Shown here: in pieces, positions 25,984 through 38,385 of the stretch
How the letters are laid out: each line of letters starts with the position of its first letter
How positions within the stretch are numbered: the first letter of the stretch is position 1
Assembly: GCA_903813345.2 (NCBI GenBank)
Contig: CAIIXF020000009.1
Location: forward strand, 9,792,030-9,856,029
Length of the DNA stretch: 64,000 nucleotides
Direction of reading: 5' to 3'
Source: Owenia fusiformis
Lineage: Eukaryota > Annelida > Polychaeta > Sabellida > Oweniidae
Notes under the pieces: generated by a model
The model's database searches: none
What the model was told of the DNA's origin: nothing
The model's input: the letters and a program-made list of their open reading frames with translations, nothing else
Translations under genes and position numbers: made by a program

Positions 25984-26194
25984 AAAGTCTTTACTTTCTA
26001 ACCTAAACTGATAACTAAAACCAACCAATATTAAACTTAAGTCTTTACTTTCTAACCTAAACTGATAACTAAAACCAACCAATATTAAACTAAAGTCTTT
26101 ACTTTCTAACCTAAACTGATAACTAAAACCAACCAATATTAAACTAAAGTCTTAACTTTCTAACCTAAACTGATAACTAAAACCAACCAATATT
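25984..26194. repeat. 54-bp tandem repeat, four copies
   Basis: Unit AAAGTCTTTACTTTCTAACC continues CTAAACTGATAACTAAAACC then AACCAATATT. Copies are nearly identical, differing at single bases (GTCTTTAC versus GTCTTAAC). Confidence 0.95.
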
Positions 26195-28631
26195 AAGTGG
26201 TGATCCAGGGCCATTTTAATCTTTGGGAATCAAGACAAATTAAAAATGTATCTGATCGAAATTCTTAGCCTTAAACGTTTGAATATCTCACGCCTACAAA
26301 AAATATTTTTTACAAAATGGCAAAATACAGAGTAGGCCAGAAAACGTCCATGTTTTTGAAAGGTATGAATTTCGATGAAAATTTTGCAGGTTTCACTTTT
26401 GCAATATTTATATTTCCAAAAGTAAGGTGAATATATTTGTCATTTCAATATTCTTAATCTAATTCGATCATGAAATATAGATATCGGTCTATTAATTTTT
26501 CACGTTTAAGGGAACTTATGAATTTCTGCCACGTTTTCTGAACCGAGCTAACCACCTAGTAGAAAAACGTGTAACTACCAACAGCCAACCTGTATGTAAT
26601 TAAGTCAATATCTTGTATAATGGATGGGAACAAATCAATTTTATAGGCATCAGGTTCGTTGTAAAAACAATATATCGAACCTAATCATTCCTTATTAGGT
26701 TCTACAACCTATGCGCTTAGACTAAACGTATTTTAAATTAGCTTCAACAGCCTTAAGCTTTTATCCTTTTACTGTCGATAAGTAAGTTAAACAATAAATG
26801 TTAAATTAGTTTTAAAGAATAAATGAAAAGTTAGATAATGCATATAGCGTGCTAATGGGGTTAGTTTTAATCGTTCTCCAAAGGACCAGTGCCAACACGA
26901 CGCAATAATTGTCTTCCTTGATCATATTTCTGTTCAAGTGTTTTCAAACGGAGCAATGGGAGTAAATGGTACGACTGGATGGAAACATTTGATTAAACAA
27001 CTCATAGATCAATTGCAAAAAATCGTTCACAACTGTTTCACAAGTAATCAAATGAACATTAAATATTTAAGTATTTCGTACAAAACTACTTAAGGAGAAT
27101 AGAACAGATTAGAATGAAGTATGTAAGGATCCTATCAATTAATAAAATGCTCTACAAGATTTAAGCAAATATCTTAGATAACACAACAGTACGAATTGAC
27201 ATCGACATCGATACTATCATAAAATAGCACCATATCGTGAGTATCACCTTATAACAACGCAAAGGTTTATCATGACTTTAGTGGTCTTGTTTTTCAATGT
27301 AACAGCAGTAAAAAAATACCAAGTTATTTACCCTAATGTAGGTCCCTAGGATCAAATGACTTGTTCTTGTTTTGTAGCGTGAACCACATCCCACGTTTTC
27401 AAAGCATTTTCAGTAGAAACCAAAACAGTGTTTTGCACGTGCTTTAAAGGGTGACGCATATCGTTTAGCAAATCGAACGCTCGTTTCTGGTGTTGCTCAC
27501 CGTTTAGTATAAAAGGCCCGATCCCGGAATAATACTCAAGGGTACACAGGTTCGAGGTCGTTGTGTCAACACCTCTAACTGTTATATAGCATAAGTATAT
27601 TATAGATCGTCACACATTTATAAAAGGGTGATTTTTATTTTGACAAATCAATTCCACATTTATGGGTGAAGTTTCAGGATCTTCTATTTGTGTATAATAA
27701 GGAAAAATTGGCATCTAAATTTCCCCATAACGTAATAGCACACAGCTTGGCATATGAAATATCCTACAAATGAAACAAAGCAAGACAACCCGGTTTCTAA
27801 TACACGAATTTATATTGGCTGTTGTACATGTATTATTTGAACGCAATCACTCTTTGGATAACGTTTTCAAAATCATTATAAACGGATTACTTTATCTCAA
27901 AGACAATTTCAATAAACTGGATTTTACAGAACTCCCCTTATTTCTTAAAAATGGACTGATCTAGTTGATTCGCCTGGAGCCGCCATATTGTTTTTATACG
28001 GGATGCTAATCGGAACCCTTTAAACATATCCAATAAATAATTTGGAAGAATTTTTTTCTAGGTAAAGATGATCAAAAATATAGTTTTCATTTATCAATTA
28101 ATAAGTTTAGATTCGGAAAACATAAACAGTTTGGATCGAAGAAAGGATTAGAGAAATAATTATCAATCTTAAATATATACAGAAAAAAAATTTCAATGTC
28201 AATGTTTTGAATCATTTTATTCTTGTCGCGACTGTAATCCTCTCATATTCACTTAAAAATGACAATTTTTCAATCGAGACTCGGACAACTCTAAACAATG
28301 CCTGCTTCGCATATTAATTAATTGGTTACCAATTAATAACTTCAATGTCGTGGCGCATTCCACTAAGTATCGTTGGTGTAATAATGCTTCACTTTATAGC
28401 AAAGCTTAAAGAACAACATCCAATCCATCACATAATTATCAGCAGGAAACGGACACAAAACAAAGCAATCAATCAAACGTCAAACAACACAAAACCATGT
28501 GAAGCAACTCATTTCTGAAGCTGCCTGAGCTAATTAGTCGATTCTTCATCATTTCCTTATAAAGGTGTGCAAGAACACGTTGCTCAGTGTAGATGAACAG
28601 ATGTAAGCAAAATAACTGAATAATGTATAAC
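26195..28631. other. No convincing gene
   Basis: Scanned on both strands. The only notable items are a TATA-like core promoter near 27.5 kb and a 64-codon frame at 27770-27964 without recognisable features. Confidence 0.4.
27508..27540 (+). promoter_or_regulatory. Possible TATA-box core promoter
   Basis: TATAAAAGG is followed 29 bases later by ACTCAAG, an initiator-like TCA at the expected distance, within a locally less AT-rich stretch. No clear exon follows; a 64-codon frame starts about 230 bp downstream. Could be chance. Confidence 0.25.
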
Positions 28632-29556
28632 TCAATATCAATAAGATGGTCAAAACATAGAAAATTGTAATGTTAATCAATATCAATAAGATGGTCAAAA
28701 CATAGAAAGATGTAAATGTACAGGGTGGTCAAAAAAATGAAAACCCTGCATTTTCCTAATATCTTTATCATTTCAAAAAATTACTCCCTGATATTTCACA
28801 CATTTGTACATCATTCAATTCCCTACCACCCTACCAAATTTCATGACCATCAAACTGATAGTCACAATTTTACAGCACTTTGAATAACATGGTTCAATTC
28901 TGGCCATCATCGCGCTGTAGGCAAACCTGCACAGTTGTCAATGGGCCGAATGCATTCCTCAGCAGGTACGGCCTGAATGATACGGATGATATCCGATGGT
29001 CATGAAATGAAGTAGACTGGTAGGAAATTGAATGATGTACAAATGTACAAAATATCAGGAAGTTATTTCTTAAAATGACAAATATATGAGGAAATTGGTG
29101 TAAGGGTTTCCATTTCTTTTGACCACCCTGTAAATCAATATCAATAAGATGGTCAAAACATAGAAAGTTGTAATGTAAATCAATATCAATAAGATCGTTT
29201 TAAAAACATAGAAAGTTGTAATGTAACATTATCAATATATATTTTATCAATAACGTGGTCAAAACATAGAAAGTTGCAATGTTATGTAACTCAATATCGA
29301 TAATGTGGTCAAAATATAGAAAGTTGTAATGTAAATCAATATCAATAATGTGGTCAAAACATAGAAAGTTGCAGTGTTATGTAACTCAATATCGATAAGA
29401 TGGTCAAAACATAGAAAGTTGTAATGTAACTCAATATCAATAAGATGGTCAAAACATAGAAAGTTGTAATGTAAATCAATATCAATAAGATGGTCAAAAC
29501 ATAGAAAGTTGTAATGTAAATCAATATCAATAAGATGGTCAAAACATAAAAAGTTA
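28632..29556. repeat. About 45-bp minisatellite, split by a MITE
   Basis: Unit TCAATATCAATAAGATGGTC continues AAAACATAGAAAGTTGTAAT then GTAAA. Two units lie before 28720 and about nine after 29133; the MITE at 28721-29130 sits between them. Confidence 0.92.
28721..29130. mobile_element. Tc1/mariner-type MITE inside the minisatellite
   Basis: Inverted ends CAGGGTGGTCAAAAA and mirrored TTTTGACCACCCTG are bordered by TA on both sides. The neighbouring array units (..GTAATGTAAATCAATATC..) show the empty target. A longer relative at 53236-53817 keeps part of a transposase frame, which explains this element's origin. Non-autonomous. Confidence 0.88.
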
Positions 29557-30067
29557 GTGTAATGAATTGTTTGGTTCCAGGAACGCAGTCATGACAAATT
29601 AATTTCCAGATTACTGTTGTTCCACCGACTGATTTTATAACTAGATTAGCAAGACGAAGAGAGTTAGAGTACCTCGACCCGAATGGTACCCTTGTTTTTC
29701 AGCGGATGACTTATTTTTATGTTTTAAACTTGGGAAATTAACTTTCGACCAGAACTGATATTATTATTCAATTTATCAACCTGCGTTAAGTTTTATCAAG
29801 TGAGTGGTAATCAACAAGAAGTGACATCGAAAGAGTCTAACGCCACGCGAAACAGAAGTTCTTTACGTTACGTCAAAATCCAGTCTTTCCTCGTATCATT
29901 GCCAATTTCTGCCCTGCAATTAACCAAATATATAGGAACATTACAGATGCTAAAACGCAGTGTGGCATCGTCTTTGCGAATGGATGTTGACCCTTTGATT
30001 CGCTTATGAACTTCGAGATGGGATTTTGTCTGTCCCACATCATTTGGGACTTAACGCTCTATTTTGT
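29557..30067. other. No gene seen
   Basis: A 69-codon frame near 29.8-30.0 kb has no recognisable features. Confidence 0.4.
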
Positions 30068-30071
30068 ATAA

Positions 30072-31121
30072 GGGCAAATTTAAGATAATTGATATTTTTT
30101 AAATTCCATGAATTCTGCTATTCTACCGCATCCTGCGCCATGTGTATTGAGATCAACGACACTACATATGTGATATTGTGCTGTCAACACAACTGTTTAA
30201 CATGACCATGCAATATATATTGAAAATATTGCTTATTATTTCTCAAAAACAGCTTTAACAGTTTAATGGTGATTTTTTGGACAAAAATCTAATTTTGCTA
30301 TAGAAACTCGGACAACATAACAGATTATGCATCAAGTCCGTCGATGATTTCTAACTGGTAAATAAAATATGTTTCCCACCATCTCTCAAAAGGGGTTGTT
30401 TGATATGTCGTACTCATACTATCCCGTTTTATACTGTCCATATGTTTTGTATCCTCCAACACATACTCAACATATTCAATTTACTAAAAAATTATATTAC
30501 AATCATTTCAATACCACAACGGATTAGTCTAATTTCTGAAAATAATTGTTTGAAATAATTTATGTGCATTTATTAAATCTTAATGTTTGGAGGATACAAA
30601 ATATTGGACAGCAGAACCTAAATCCACCACAAAATAACAATATTTTGTCTAATGTTTTCATTGTCTGTCATTTAAGAGGTAACCCTGAACGACACTGTGA
30701 CAAATGATGCATCGGCAATATTAATTTAAACAGTGTGTTGGAGGATACAAAATATTAGACAAATGGTATATGCATAGAAAAAGCATTTCATTGCATTGGG
30801 TAACACACATCTAACATCGCCCTTTTAAGACCTGATGTTAAACATATTTTTTATGTAGAGTATGAAAAATATCAACGCAATCGATGCTCTGTATGTACTG
30901 TAATCCGGTTTTGTATCACCACAAACAAAACAAACAAATCATCATTTAAGCTGATTTTGAGAAATAATAAGCAATATTTTCAGTATACATCGCATGATCA
31001 TGATAACTAGTTGTGATGACTTTAAAATAGCGCACATCAAATGTACCTGGTATCATCACACACAGCACAGACTTTAGTAAAACAACTGATTTTGAAAATA
31101 TCAATTATCGTTAATTTGCCC
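30072..31121. mobile_element. Fold-back element, 1.05 kb, possible 4-bp target duplication
   Basis: Ends GGGCAAATTTAAGATAATTG and CAATTATCGTTAATTTGCCC are mirror images. A second matching arm segment (GAAAATATTGCTTATTATTT then CTCAAAA) occurs near 30223-30252 and inverted near 30957-30985. ATAA flanks both ends (30068-30071, 31122-31125). The loop carries the phrase GGAGGATACAAAATATT twice and its mirror once. No transposase. Confidence 0.7.
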
Positions 31122-31125
31122 ATAA

Positions 31126-32811
31126 ATACCAGTAAAATAAATACCATCAACAAGTATTTTTGATGTTATGAGCATTTATGGCTATCAATTTTAAATACGA
31201 TTGTATTGTAATGACTTGAGTAAGAATAAAATAAGTATTGGTGTTTTGGTCTTGGATTGTGATAATTGGTCTTGAATGGTAGGGGACTAAGGGAGTGGGT
31301 GTTAGACATTTTGTTGCCTTTTATGATAATTCTACTACACGTTACGACTTCCGTGTATAACATATCATACATAGTGCTGCACCAATGATCGCATGTGGCC
31401 AGGAATCAACTGATTTTCATGAAAAACATTTTCCCTCAAAGAAGTTCTCGATCACTACGAGAACGGGATTGTAGATGCGCAATCTGAATGCGCGATTGAA
31501 ACCAAACTACTACATAGAACAATTTTGAGTTCTTTGAAAAAAAAGAATTTCTTTTGGTCGACTGGTAGTCAAGTAAATTATAGTTAAGAATGAGTCAAGG
31601 CCAAATGTCTTTACGGGATACACCGAAATAGACATTCGGTTTAGTCTGAGGTCACGATGGCCTATTATTGTAATTCCATTGCGAATGATCAAAAGGTCCC
31701 TCGACACCACAAATATTCCATTTGTGTTGTTTATATTGACATTCGTCCAATAAATCAGAGTTTATGTATTTTGTATTAATATTATACTGTCAGTGCCCTC
31801 ACTGAAAGTCTAGATCTTTGCCGCACCGACTCTTGTTAAAAGGGACAAGACCAAGCATTGGCCCAAATGCCCTAATACGTCACTTCCGCTGAGTAGAAAA
31901 AAGTAGTTTTCAAAAATGAATGTAGTCCCAACACAATTGTAATCATGACGAGTCAGTAAGCTAGTATGTAGGCACAGTTGTCATCTTTTTGCAATGTCAA
32001 CATGCTATTTCTTCTGAAAATGCGTTTACTTGGGTTATCTGAAAGAAGATTTCGAATCAAGTGGCGTATTAATTTTGCCTTCATTTTTGTGAATTTCAAT
32101 TTCTGTCGGTAGAGAGAGGGGGTAGTGTCACAATTGACCAATTATTTCAAAAAGTAGATGTTTGGCCCCTATTGAGTTTAGTGTCAAAATGTAGCTTAGA
32201 CATAGCTTTAGAACCTCAGATAGGCCAGTGAGGCCACATAAATCCATAACTCGAGATAAAAAGTCAGGCGTTTGCCCTTTTGCCCATTGACTAGTATGGT
32301 GACGTGAATTAGGGCAGTTTGGCCATTGTGTACTTAAAAAGATGAAGGTGACCTTGACCTTTAATATTAACTATGCCTTGAATGTTTCTGGTATGTTACA
32401 TCTCATTTCCGACTTGATGTATTCCCGTAACACAAAGTTCGTTGAATATTGAATAATTAGAACCTATATTAGTTACATTGCGTATTGATGACATTTGTTG
32501 AATTGTAATATGATCGTAAGTAAAATGAAGATGATCACTCATGACCTGTATGCCATTTCAGGTGAATTCCTTACCTTCATATGATGAATATATAAGCACA
32601 AGTGCCAGGGGAAAAGTACCAAAAATTGTAAAGAAACCTAGCAAAAAGCAAACTCAAAAAGTAAACCTGTCATAAGAAAAATAGACACTACCCAAAAACC
32701 ATGATCTAACTGAAAATCGAGAGAGCCAATATCACAATCCAGGATCAGACTTGGGATCAGAACATCAAGGCCAAATCAAGGGACATATCATTCATACTGA
32801 GAGGGGAACGA
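31126..32811. other. No gene seen
   Basis: No supported exon or repeat. Confidence 0.4.
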
Positions 32812-32965
32812 TTTCAGGCCCGGGCCCGTAACAAGGATTTGCCAAGGGAGGGGGTCATTTTTTGAAAAATTCCAAGGGGGTTCACTTTTTTACATCCTTG
32901 GCCCAAAAATGGCCAGAATCACTCGAAAAGTGCTCCAAATGGTGACAAACTGCATGTTGCTTCCA
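32812..32965. mobile_element. Truncated member of the GGCCCGTA MITE family
   Basis: Begins TCAGGCCCGGGCCCGTAACA and shares the core TTGGCCCAAAAATGGCCAGA then ATCACTCGAAAAGTGCTC, ending AAACTGCATG, with the intact element at 2984-3192. The right terminus is missing. Confidence 0.65.
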
Positions 32966-33044
32966 ATTTTGTTACCCCTATAGATTTGACTCTGCCTTTA
33001 ATTTACAATAATTTTGCCATCCGTAAATATTACTCGCTCTAACA

Positions 33045-33495
33045 TTCGTACAAATTAGTTTAACTAGTTCCACATATCATTTACATGATCATGATCATGA
33101 TTACATGATCCTTAACATGATGGAATAACTCGTTTAGCCCTCCGAAAATAAGATAAAAGTAGGAGCTTCGGAAAGGTCACACAGAACAGAACAGAATTGA
33201 ACAGAACAGAACAGAACAGAACAGAATGATTTTTTAGAGAATGTGCCCAATATATTGCTTTAAATTATACGAAATTTTAGACAATTGTCTGAAACAAAAG
33301 TGGCGGTCATAAAAAGGAAAATAGATCATTTTTCAATTCATTTTTTACTTTTTTACTTTTCTAGGAATGATATCAAATAGGGTCATTCTAACCATGTACA
33401 TTGTGATCCTGGTCATGTAAATGATATGTGGAACTCGTTAAACTGACTGGAGGTCAAAACAGAACTTTGTCATTTCCTGTTAAGTACCATGAGTA
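33045..33495. mobile_element. Fold-back element, short copy
   Basis: The left arm GTTTAACTAGTTCCACATAT (followed by CATTTACATGA) is mirrored by the right arm TCATGTAAATGATATGTGGA then ACTCGTTAAAC. The right end continues TTTGTCATTTCCTGTTAAGT. The same sequences form the arms of the larger fold-back at 59.66-61.54 kb. A GAACA pentamer microsatellite (33184-33228) lies in the loop. Confidence 0.75.
33184..33228. repeat. (GAACA)n microsatellite
   Basis: About eight GAACA units with one interruption. Confidence 0.95.
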
Positions 33496-33944
33496 CCTGA
33501 GAACAATACCATACATTGAAACGAATTCCCATAATGTCCAGTATTGTGTTTATGCTAAATGACCTCTGCTTCATGAGTTTAATGCCCTGGACGATGGTCA
33601 ATGAAATACAAAAAGGGAGAAAAATTAGACCATTTAATTTGTTTCATTACTACTAATCTTGAAAAGGAAAACTTGTCATTAGAATGAATATATCTCAGGA
33701 CAGCCTTTGATGTTAGAATAGCAAATTCCAGGTTGTGCTTCTTTAAGGTTTTCAATAAGAGGGGATAAATGGGTTAGTTACAATTACTGCTTTATGTCAC
33801 CCTGACTAAATAAGGTATATGTACTGTCCCACGTGTAGGGCTATGGTCATCTGAGCACAAATATAATGGAATTGAATAAATAATGTATACATAATTGATT
33901 TGCTATATTTCTATACGATTTTCTTGTCTTGTATTTATAAAGAT
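33496..33944. other. No gene seen
   Basis: Unique sequence without features. Confidence 0.4.
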
Positions 33945-36900
33945 AAAATAGATCTTTGTTGTTTTGCATTTAGAGGTCGACAAGGCTTCTAAACAAGGCT
34001 CTCTAATTAGATAAAACACATAATGGATGAGTTAATCTAAAATTGCTGCTAACAAGATTTGAGCATGTTAAAGTGTTTCTGTGTTTATGTGTTAAGTGGC
34101 TACACACGATTAGCAGGAACTGGTGCTGTGTTTTGTTATTTTCTTAACCTTTCAGAATGACTACATGTTTCTCGTCGGGACAGCATCTTTTCCAATCAAT
34201 CGAGGTTGGGCCATGCAGCCGAAGGTAAGCCATACAACCGAAGGTAAGCCATACAACCGAATTTTGCCGATTCAGTTTTTGATATTTTTGTTGTCTAGAA
34301 GTGTCCTAGATGATATCAAAGTTTAAGAAAATTTGTATGTCTAGAAATATTTTATAAATTAGTGCCAATATGGTGGGTTTGGGTGCTTTTTTGCTCTCAT
34401 TTCTTACCCCATTTCTACGGTTGCCATGGCAACTATTAGGCTTTGGTAACCATGCCAACTTGATTTTTGAAGGACATCCACCTGATAGTAGTTGGGCCAA
34501 GTTTGATGGAAAATGGGCCTGGTTTGATATGATGGCAGTGAGGTTGATTGTGGCATGTAGTAAAACGGCAAAACAATGGTGGAGTCATACCATTATTTTG
34601 CCACAATTTGATGCTTAATTTTCATTTTATAATCGTTTGGTACCATCGTGACGTCACAATATAGCGTCTGACCTCATGATATGGGTACCAAATTGAAGCG
34701 GACGTGACAAGCTTTAAGATGGTACCAAACATGTGACCATTCATTTGATTCAAATGCTAACTTGAATAAGCCCAAAAGGTGTGTCACTCCCCTACCCCAT
34801 CCATTTTTTAGGCCAGTGAAAAACACCAAAATCTCAAATAATACAGGCATCTTCAGGGATCGTTTTTTTGGTCCCGTTTTATTCAAAATATCATGTTTCT
34901 GGATACCATTTTTATCAGAAATGTCTCAATAACCTAAAAACAGTTACACTAGTGCTGGATAAGAAAACATGTCCCCATTATTTTGCCACATTTTGATGCT
35001 TAATTTTCATTTTATAATCGTTTGGTACCATCGTGACCTCACAATATAGCGTCTGACCACATGATATGGGTACCAAATTGAAGCGGACGTGACAAGCTTT
35101 AAGATGGTACCAAACATGTGACCATTCATTTGATTCAAATGCTTACTTGAATAAGCCCAAAAGGTGTGGTGTCACTCCCCTACCCCATCCATTTTTCAGG
35201 CCAGTGAAAAACACCAAAATCTCAAATAATGCAGGCATCTTCAGGGATCGTTTTTTGTTCCCGTTTTATTCAAAATATCATGTTTCTGGATACCATTTTT
35301 ATCAGAAATGTCTCAATTACCTAAAAACAGTTACACTAGTGCTGGATAAGAAAACATGTCCCCATTATGGAATTATTACACCAAAAGTAGTGCGGAAATG
35401 GCCTTTTCACGTGTTGGCATAAAGTTTTGATGACATTTAAAGACATAGTTCCTCTTTCACATATATCATCTCATGGAAATGGGCATACCAGGGCAAAGAT
35501 CTTTGTTCCGTGGTGAAGAAAAGCCATCAAACATTGTCTGAAGAGCAGATTTATCTCCGTAATTCTACTTTTAACATGGCGTCCTTGACCTTGAAAAAAT
35601 ATAGCCATTTGGGCGATAATAGGTGATTCAAAAGTGAAAATGAGTGCTTTTTTCGTAGTTTTACTTTGACCAAGCCTAGAAAAAAATTGAAGTGGTAAAC
35701 CTACCCCCAATTTTTGATATTTTTGTTGTCTAGGAATCTAACCTAGTGTTGTCCGCCGTTTTTAATGTCGACATGTGACAGATCCATATACAGCGTGTGG
35801 GACCATATAGGGAAAGCTAAGAGGAAATCCCCTGATACTAACTAAGTAATACCAAAGAATTATGGGAGCTAATTACTTCTTCTGTCAATGTTGAATGAAA
35901 TATGTTATTTTCTGACATCTATCTTACAATTTGGGAGATTTGTTTAACGTCTGTTCAATTCTTTCATTACTTAGGCGTAATGAGTACCATTTATTTCAGG
36001 TGTAACATTGAGAAAACATTTGCTTTTAGAAGAAAGTTTTATTTTGAAATATATTTTAGTGAGTGTCATTGAGGACGCTTTATTTAAAGGGTATCAAGTA
36101 AAAATGTGTTTAGCTTTTTTTAGAAAACAATGGGTATATTCTGTTAAAATAGATCTTTGTTGTTTTGCATTTAGAGGTCGACAAGGCTTCTAAACAAGGC
36201 TCTCTAATTAGATAAAACACATAATGGATGAGTTAATCTAAAATTGCTGCTAACAAGATTTGAGCATGTTAAAGTGTTTCTGTGTTTATGTGTTAAGTGG
36301 CTACACACGATTAGCAGGAACTGGTGCTGTGTTTTGTTATTTTCTTAACCTTTCAGAATGACTACATGTTTCTCGTCGGGACAGCATCTTTTCCAATCAA
36401 TCGAGGTTGGGCCATGCAGCCGAAGGTAAGCCATACAACCGAAGGTAAGCCATACAACCGAATTTTGCCGATTCAGTTTTTGATATTTTTGTTGTCTAGA
36501 AGTGTCCTAGATGATATCAAAGTTTAAGAAAATTTGTATGTCTAGAAATATTTTATAAATTAGTGCCAATATGGTGGGTTTGGGTGCTTTTTTGCTCTCA
36601 TTTCTTACCCCATTTCTACGGTTGCCATGGCAACTATTAGGCTTTGGTAACCATGCCAACTTGATTTTTGAAGGACATCCACCTGATAGTAGTTGGGCCA
36701 AGTTTGATGGAAAATGGGCCTGGTTTGATATGATGGCAGTGAGGTTGATTGTGGCATGTAGTAAAACGGCAAAACAATGGTGGAGTCATACCATTATTTT
36801 GCCACAATTTGATGCTTAATTTTCATTTTATAATCGTTTGGTACCATCGTGACGTCACAATATAGCGTCTGACCTCATGATATGGGTACCAAATTGAAGC

Positions 36901-38341
36901 GGACGTGACAAGCTTTAAGATGGTACCAAACATGTGACCATTCATTTGATTCAAATGCTAACTTGAATAAGCCCAAAAGGTGTGTCACTCCCCTACCCCA
37001 TCCATTTTTTAGGCCAGTGAAAAACACCAAAATCTCAAATAATACAGGCATCTTCAGGGATCGTTTTTTTGGTCCCGTTTTATTCAAAATATCATGTTTC
37101 TGGATACCATTTTTATCAGAAATGTCTCAATAACCTAAAAACAGTTACACTAGTGCTGGATAAGAAAACATGTCCCCATTATTTTGCCACATTTTGATGC
37201 TTAATTTTCATTTTATAATCGTTTGGTACCATCGTGACCTCACAATATAGCGTCTGACCACATGATATGGGTACCAAATTGAAGCGGACGTGACAAGCTT
37301 TAAGATGGTACCAAACATGTGACCATTCATTTGATTCAAATGCTTACTTGAATAAGCCCAAAAGGTGTGGTGTCACTCCCCTACCCCATCCATTTTTCAG
37401 GCCAGTGAAAAACACCAAAATCTCAAATAATGCAGGCATCTTCAGGGATCGTTTTTTGTTCCCGTTTTATTCAAAATATCATGTTTCTGGATACCATTTT
37501 TATCAGAAATGTCTCAATTACCTAAAAACAGTTACACTAGTGCTGGATAAGAAAACATGTCCCCATTATGGAATTATTACACCAAAAGTAGTGCGGAAAT
37601 GGCCTTTTCACGTGTTGGCATAAAGTTTTGATGACATTTAAAGACATAGTTCCTCTTTCACATATATCATCTCATGGAAATGGGCATACCAGGGCAAAGA
37701 TCTTTGTTCCGTGGTGAAGAAAAGCCATCAAACATTGTCTGAAGAGCAGATTTATCTCCGTAATTCTACTTTTAACATGGCGACCTTGACCTTGAAAAAA
37801 TATAGCCATTTGGGCGATAATAGGTGATTCAAAAGTGAAAATGAGTGCTTTTTTCGTAGTTTTACTTTGACCAAGCCTAGAAAAAAATTGAAGTGGTAAA
37901 CCTACCCCCAATTTTTGATATTTTTGTTGTCTAGGAATCTAACCTAGTGTTGTCCGCCGTTTTTAATGTCGACATGTGACAGATCCATATACAGCGTGTG
38001 GGACCATATAGGAAAGCTAAGAGGAAATCCCCTGATACTAACTAAGTAATACCAAAGAATTATGGGAGCTAATTACTTCTTCTGTCAATGTTGAATGAAA
38101 TATGTTATTTTCTGACATCTATCTTACAATTTGGGAGATTTGTTTAACGTCTGTTCAATTCTTTCATTACTTAGGCGTAATGAGTACCATTTATTTCAGG
38201 TGTAACATTGAGAAAACATTTGCTTTTAGAAGAAAGTTTTATTTTGAAATATATTTTAGTGAGTGTCATTGAGGACGCTTTATTTAAAGGGTATCAAGTA
38301 AAAATGTGTTTAGCTTTTTTTAGAAAACAATGGGTATATTC
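33945..38341. repeat. Near-identical 2.2-kb tandem duplication with nested 0.385-kb duplication
   Basis: Copy 1 is 33945-36141 and copy 2 is 36146-38341, offset 2201 bp. I noticed only two differences (one substitution, GCGTCCTTG versus GCGACCTTG, and one G missing in a short run). Each copy contains an internal direct duplication of about 385 bp (34591-34975 and 34976-35362 in copy 1) that is more diverged and therefore older. No gene is recognisable; repeated open frames are identical between copies only because the DNA is. Either a very recent event or an assembly artefact. Confidence 0.93.
34420..34459. promoter_or_regulatory. Paired X-box (RFX-type) palindromes, duplicate near 36621-36660
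   Basis: GTTGCCATGGCAAC (34420-34433) is a perfect 14-base palindrome identical to the classical RFX X-box consensus. Twelve bases further, GTAACCATGCCAAC is a one-arm variant. Both recur in the second copy of the tandem duplication. No associated exon was found, so regulatory function is only a possibility. Confidence 0.35.
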
Positions 38342-38385
38342 ATTTTAGTTGTAATTGTAATTGTAGACTTTTTAAGGATCAGAAT

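Noticed and set aside
34370-34618. Frame with TPFLRLPWQLLGFGNHANLI as a gene
   Set aside because: It overlaps the X-box palindromes in the duplicated repeat unit and has no family features; identity between copies reflects recent DNA duplication.
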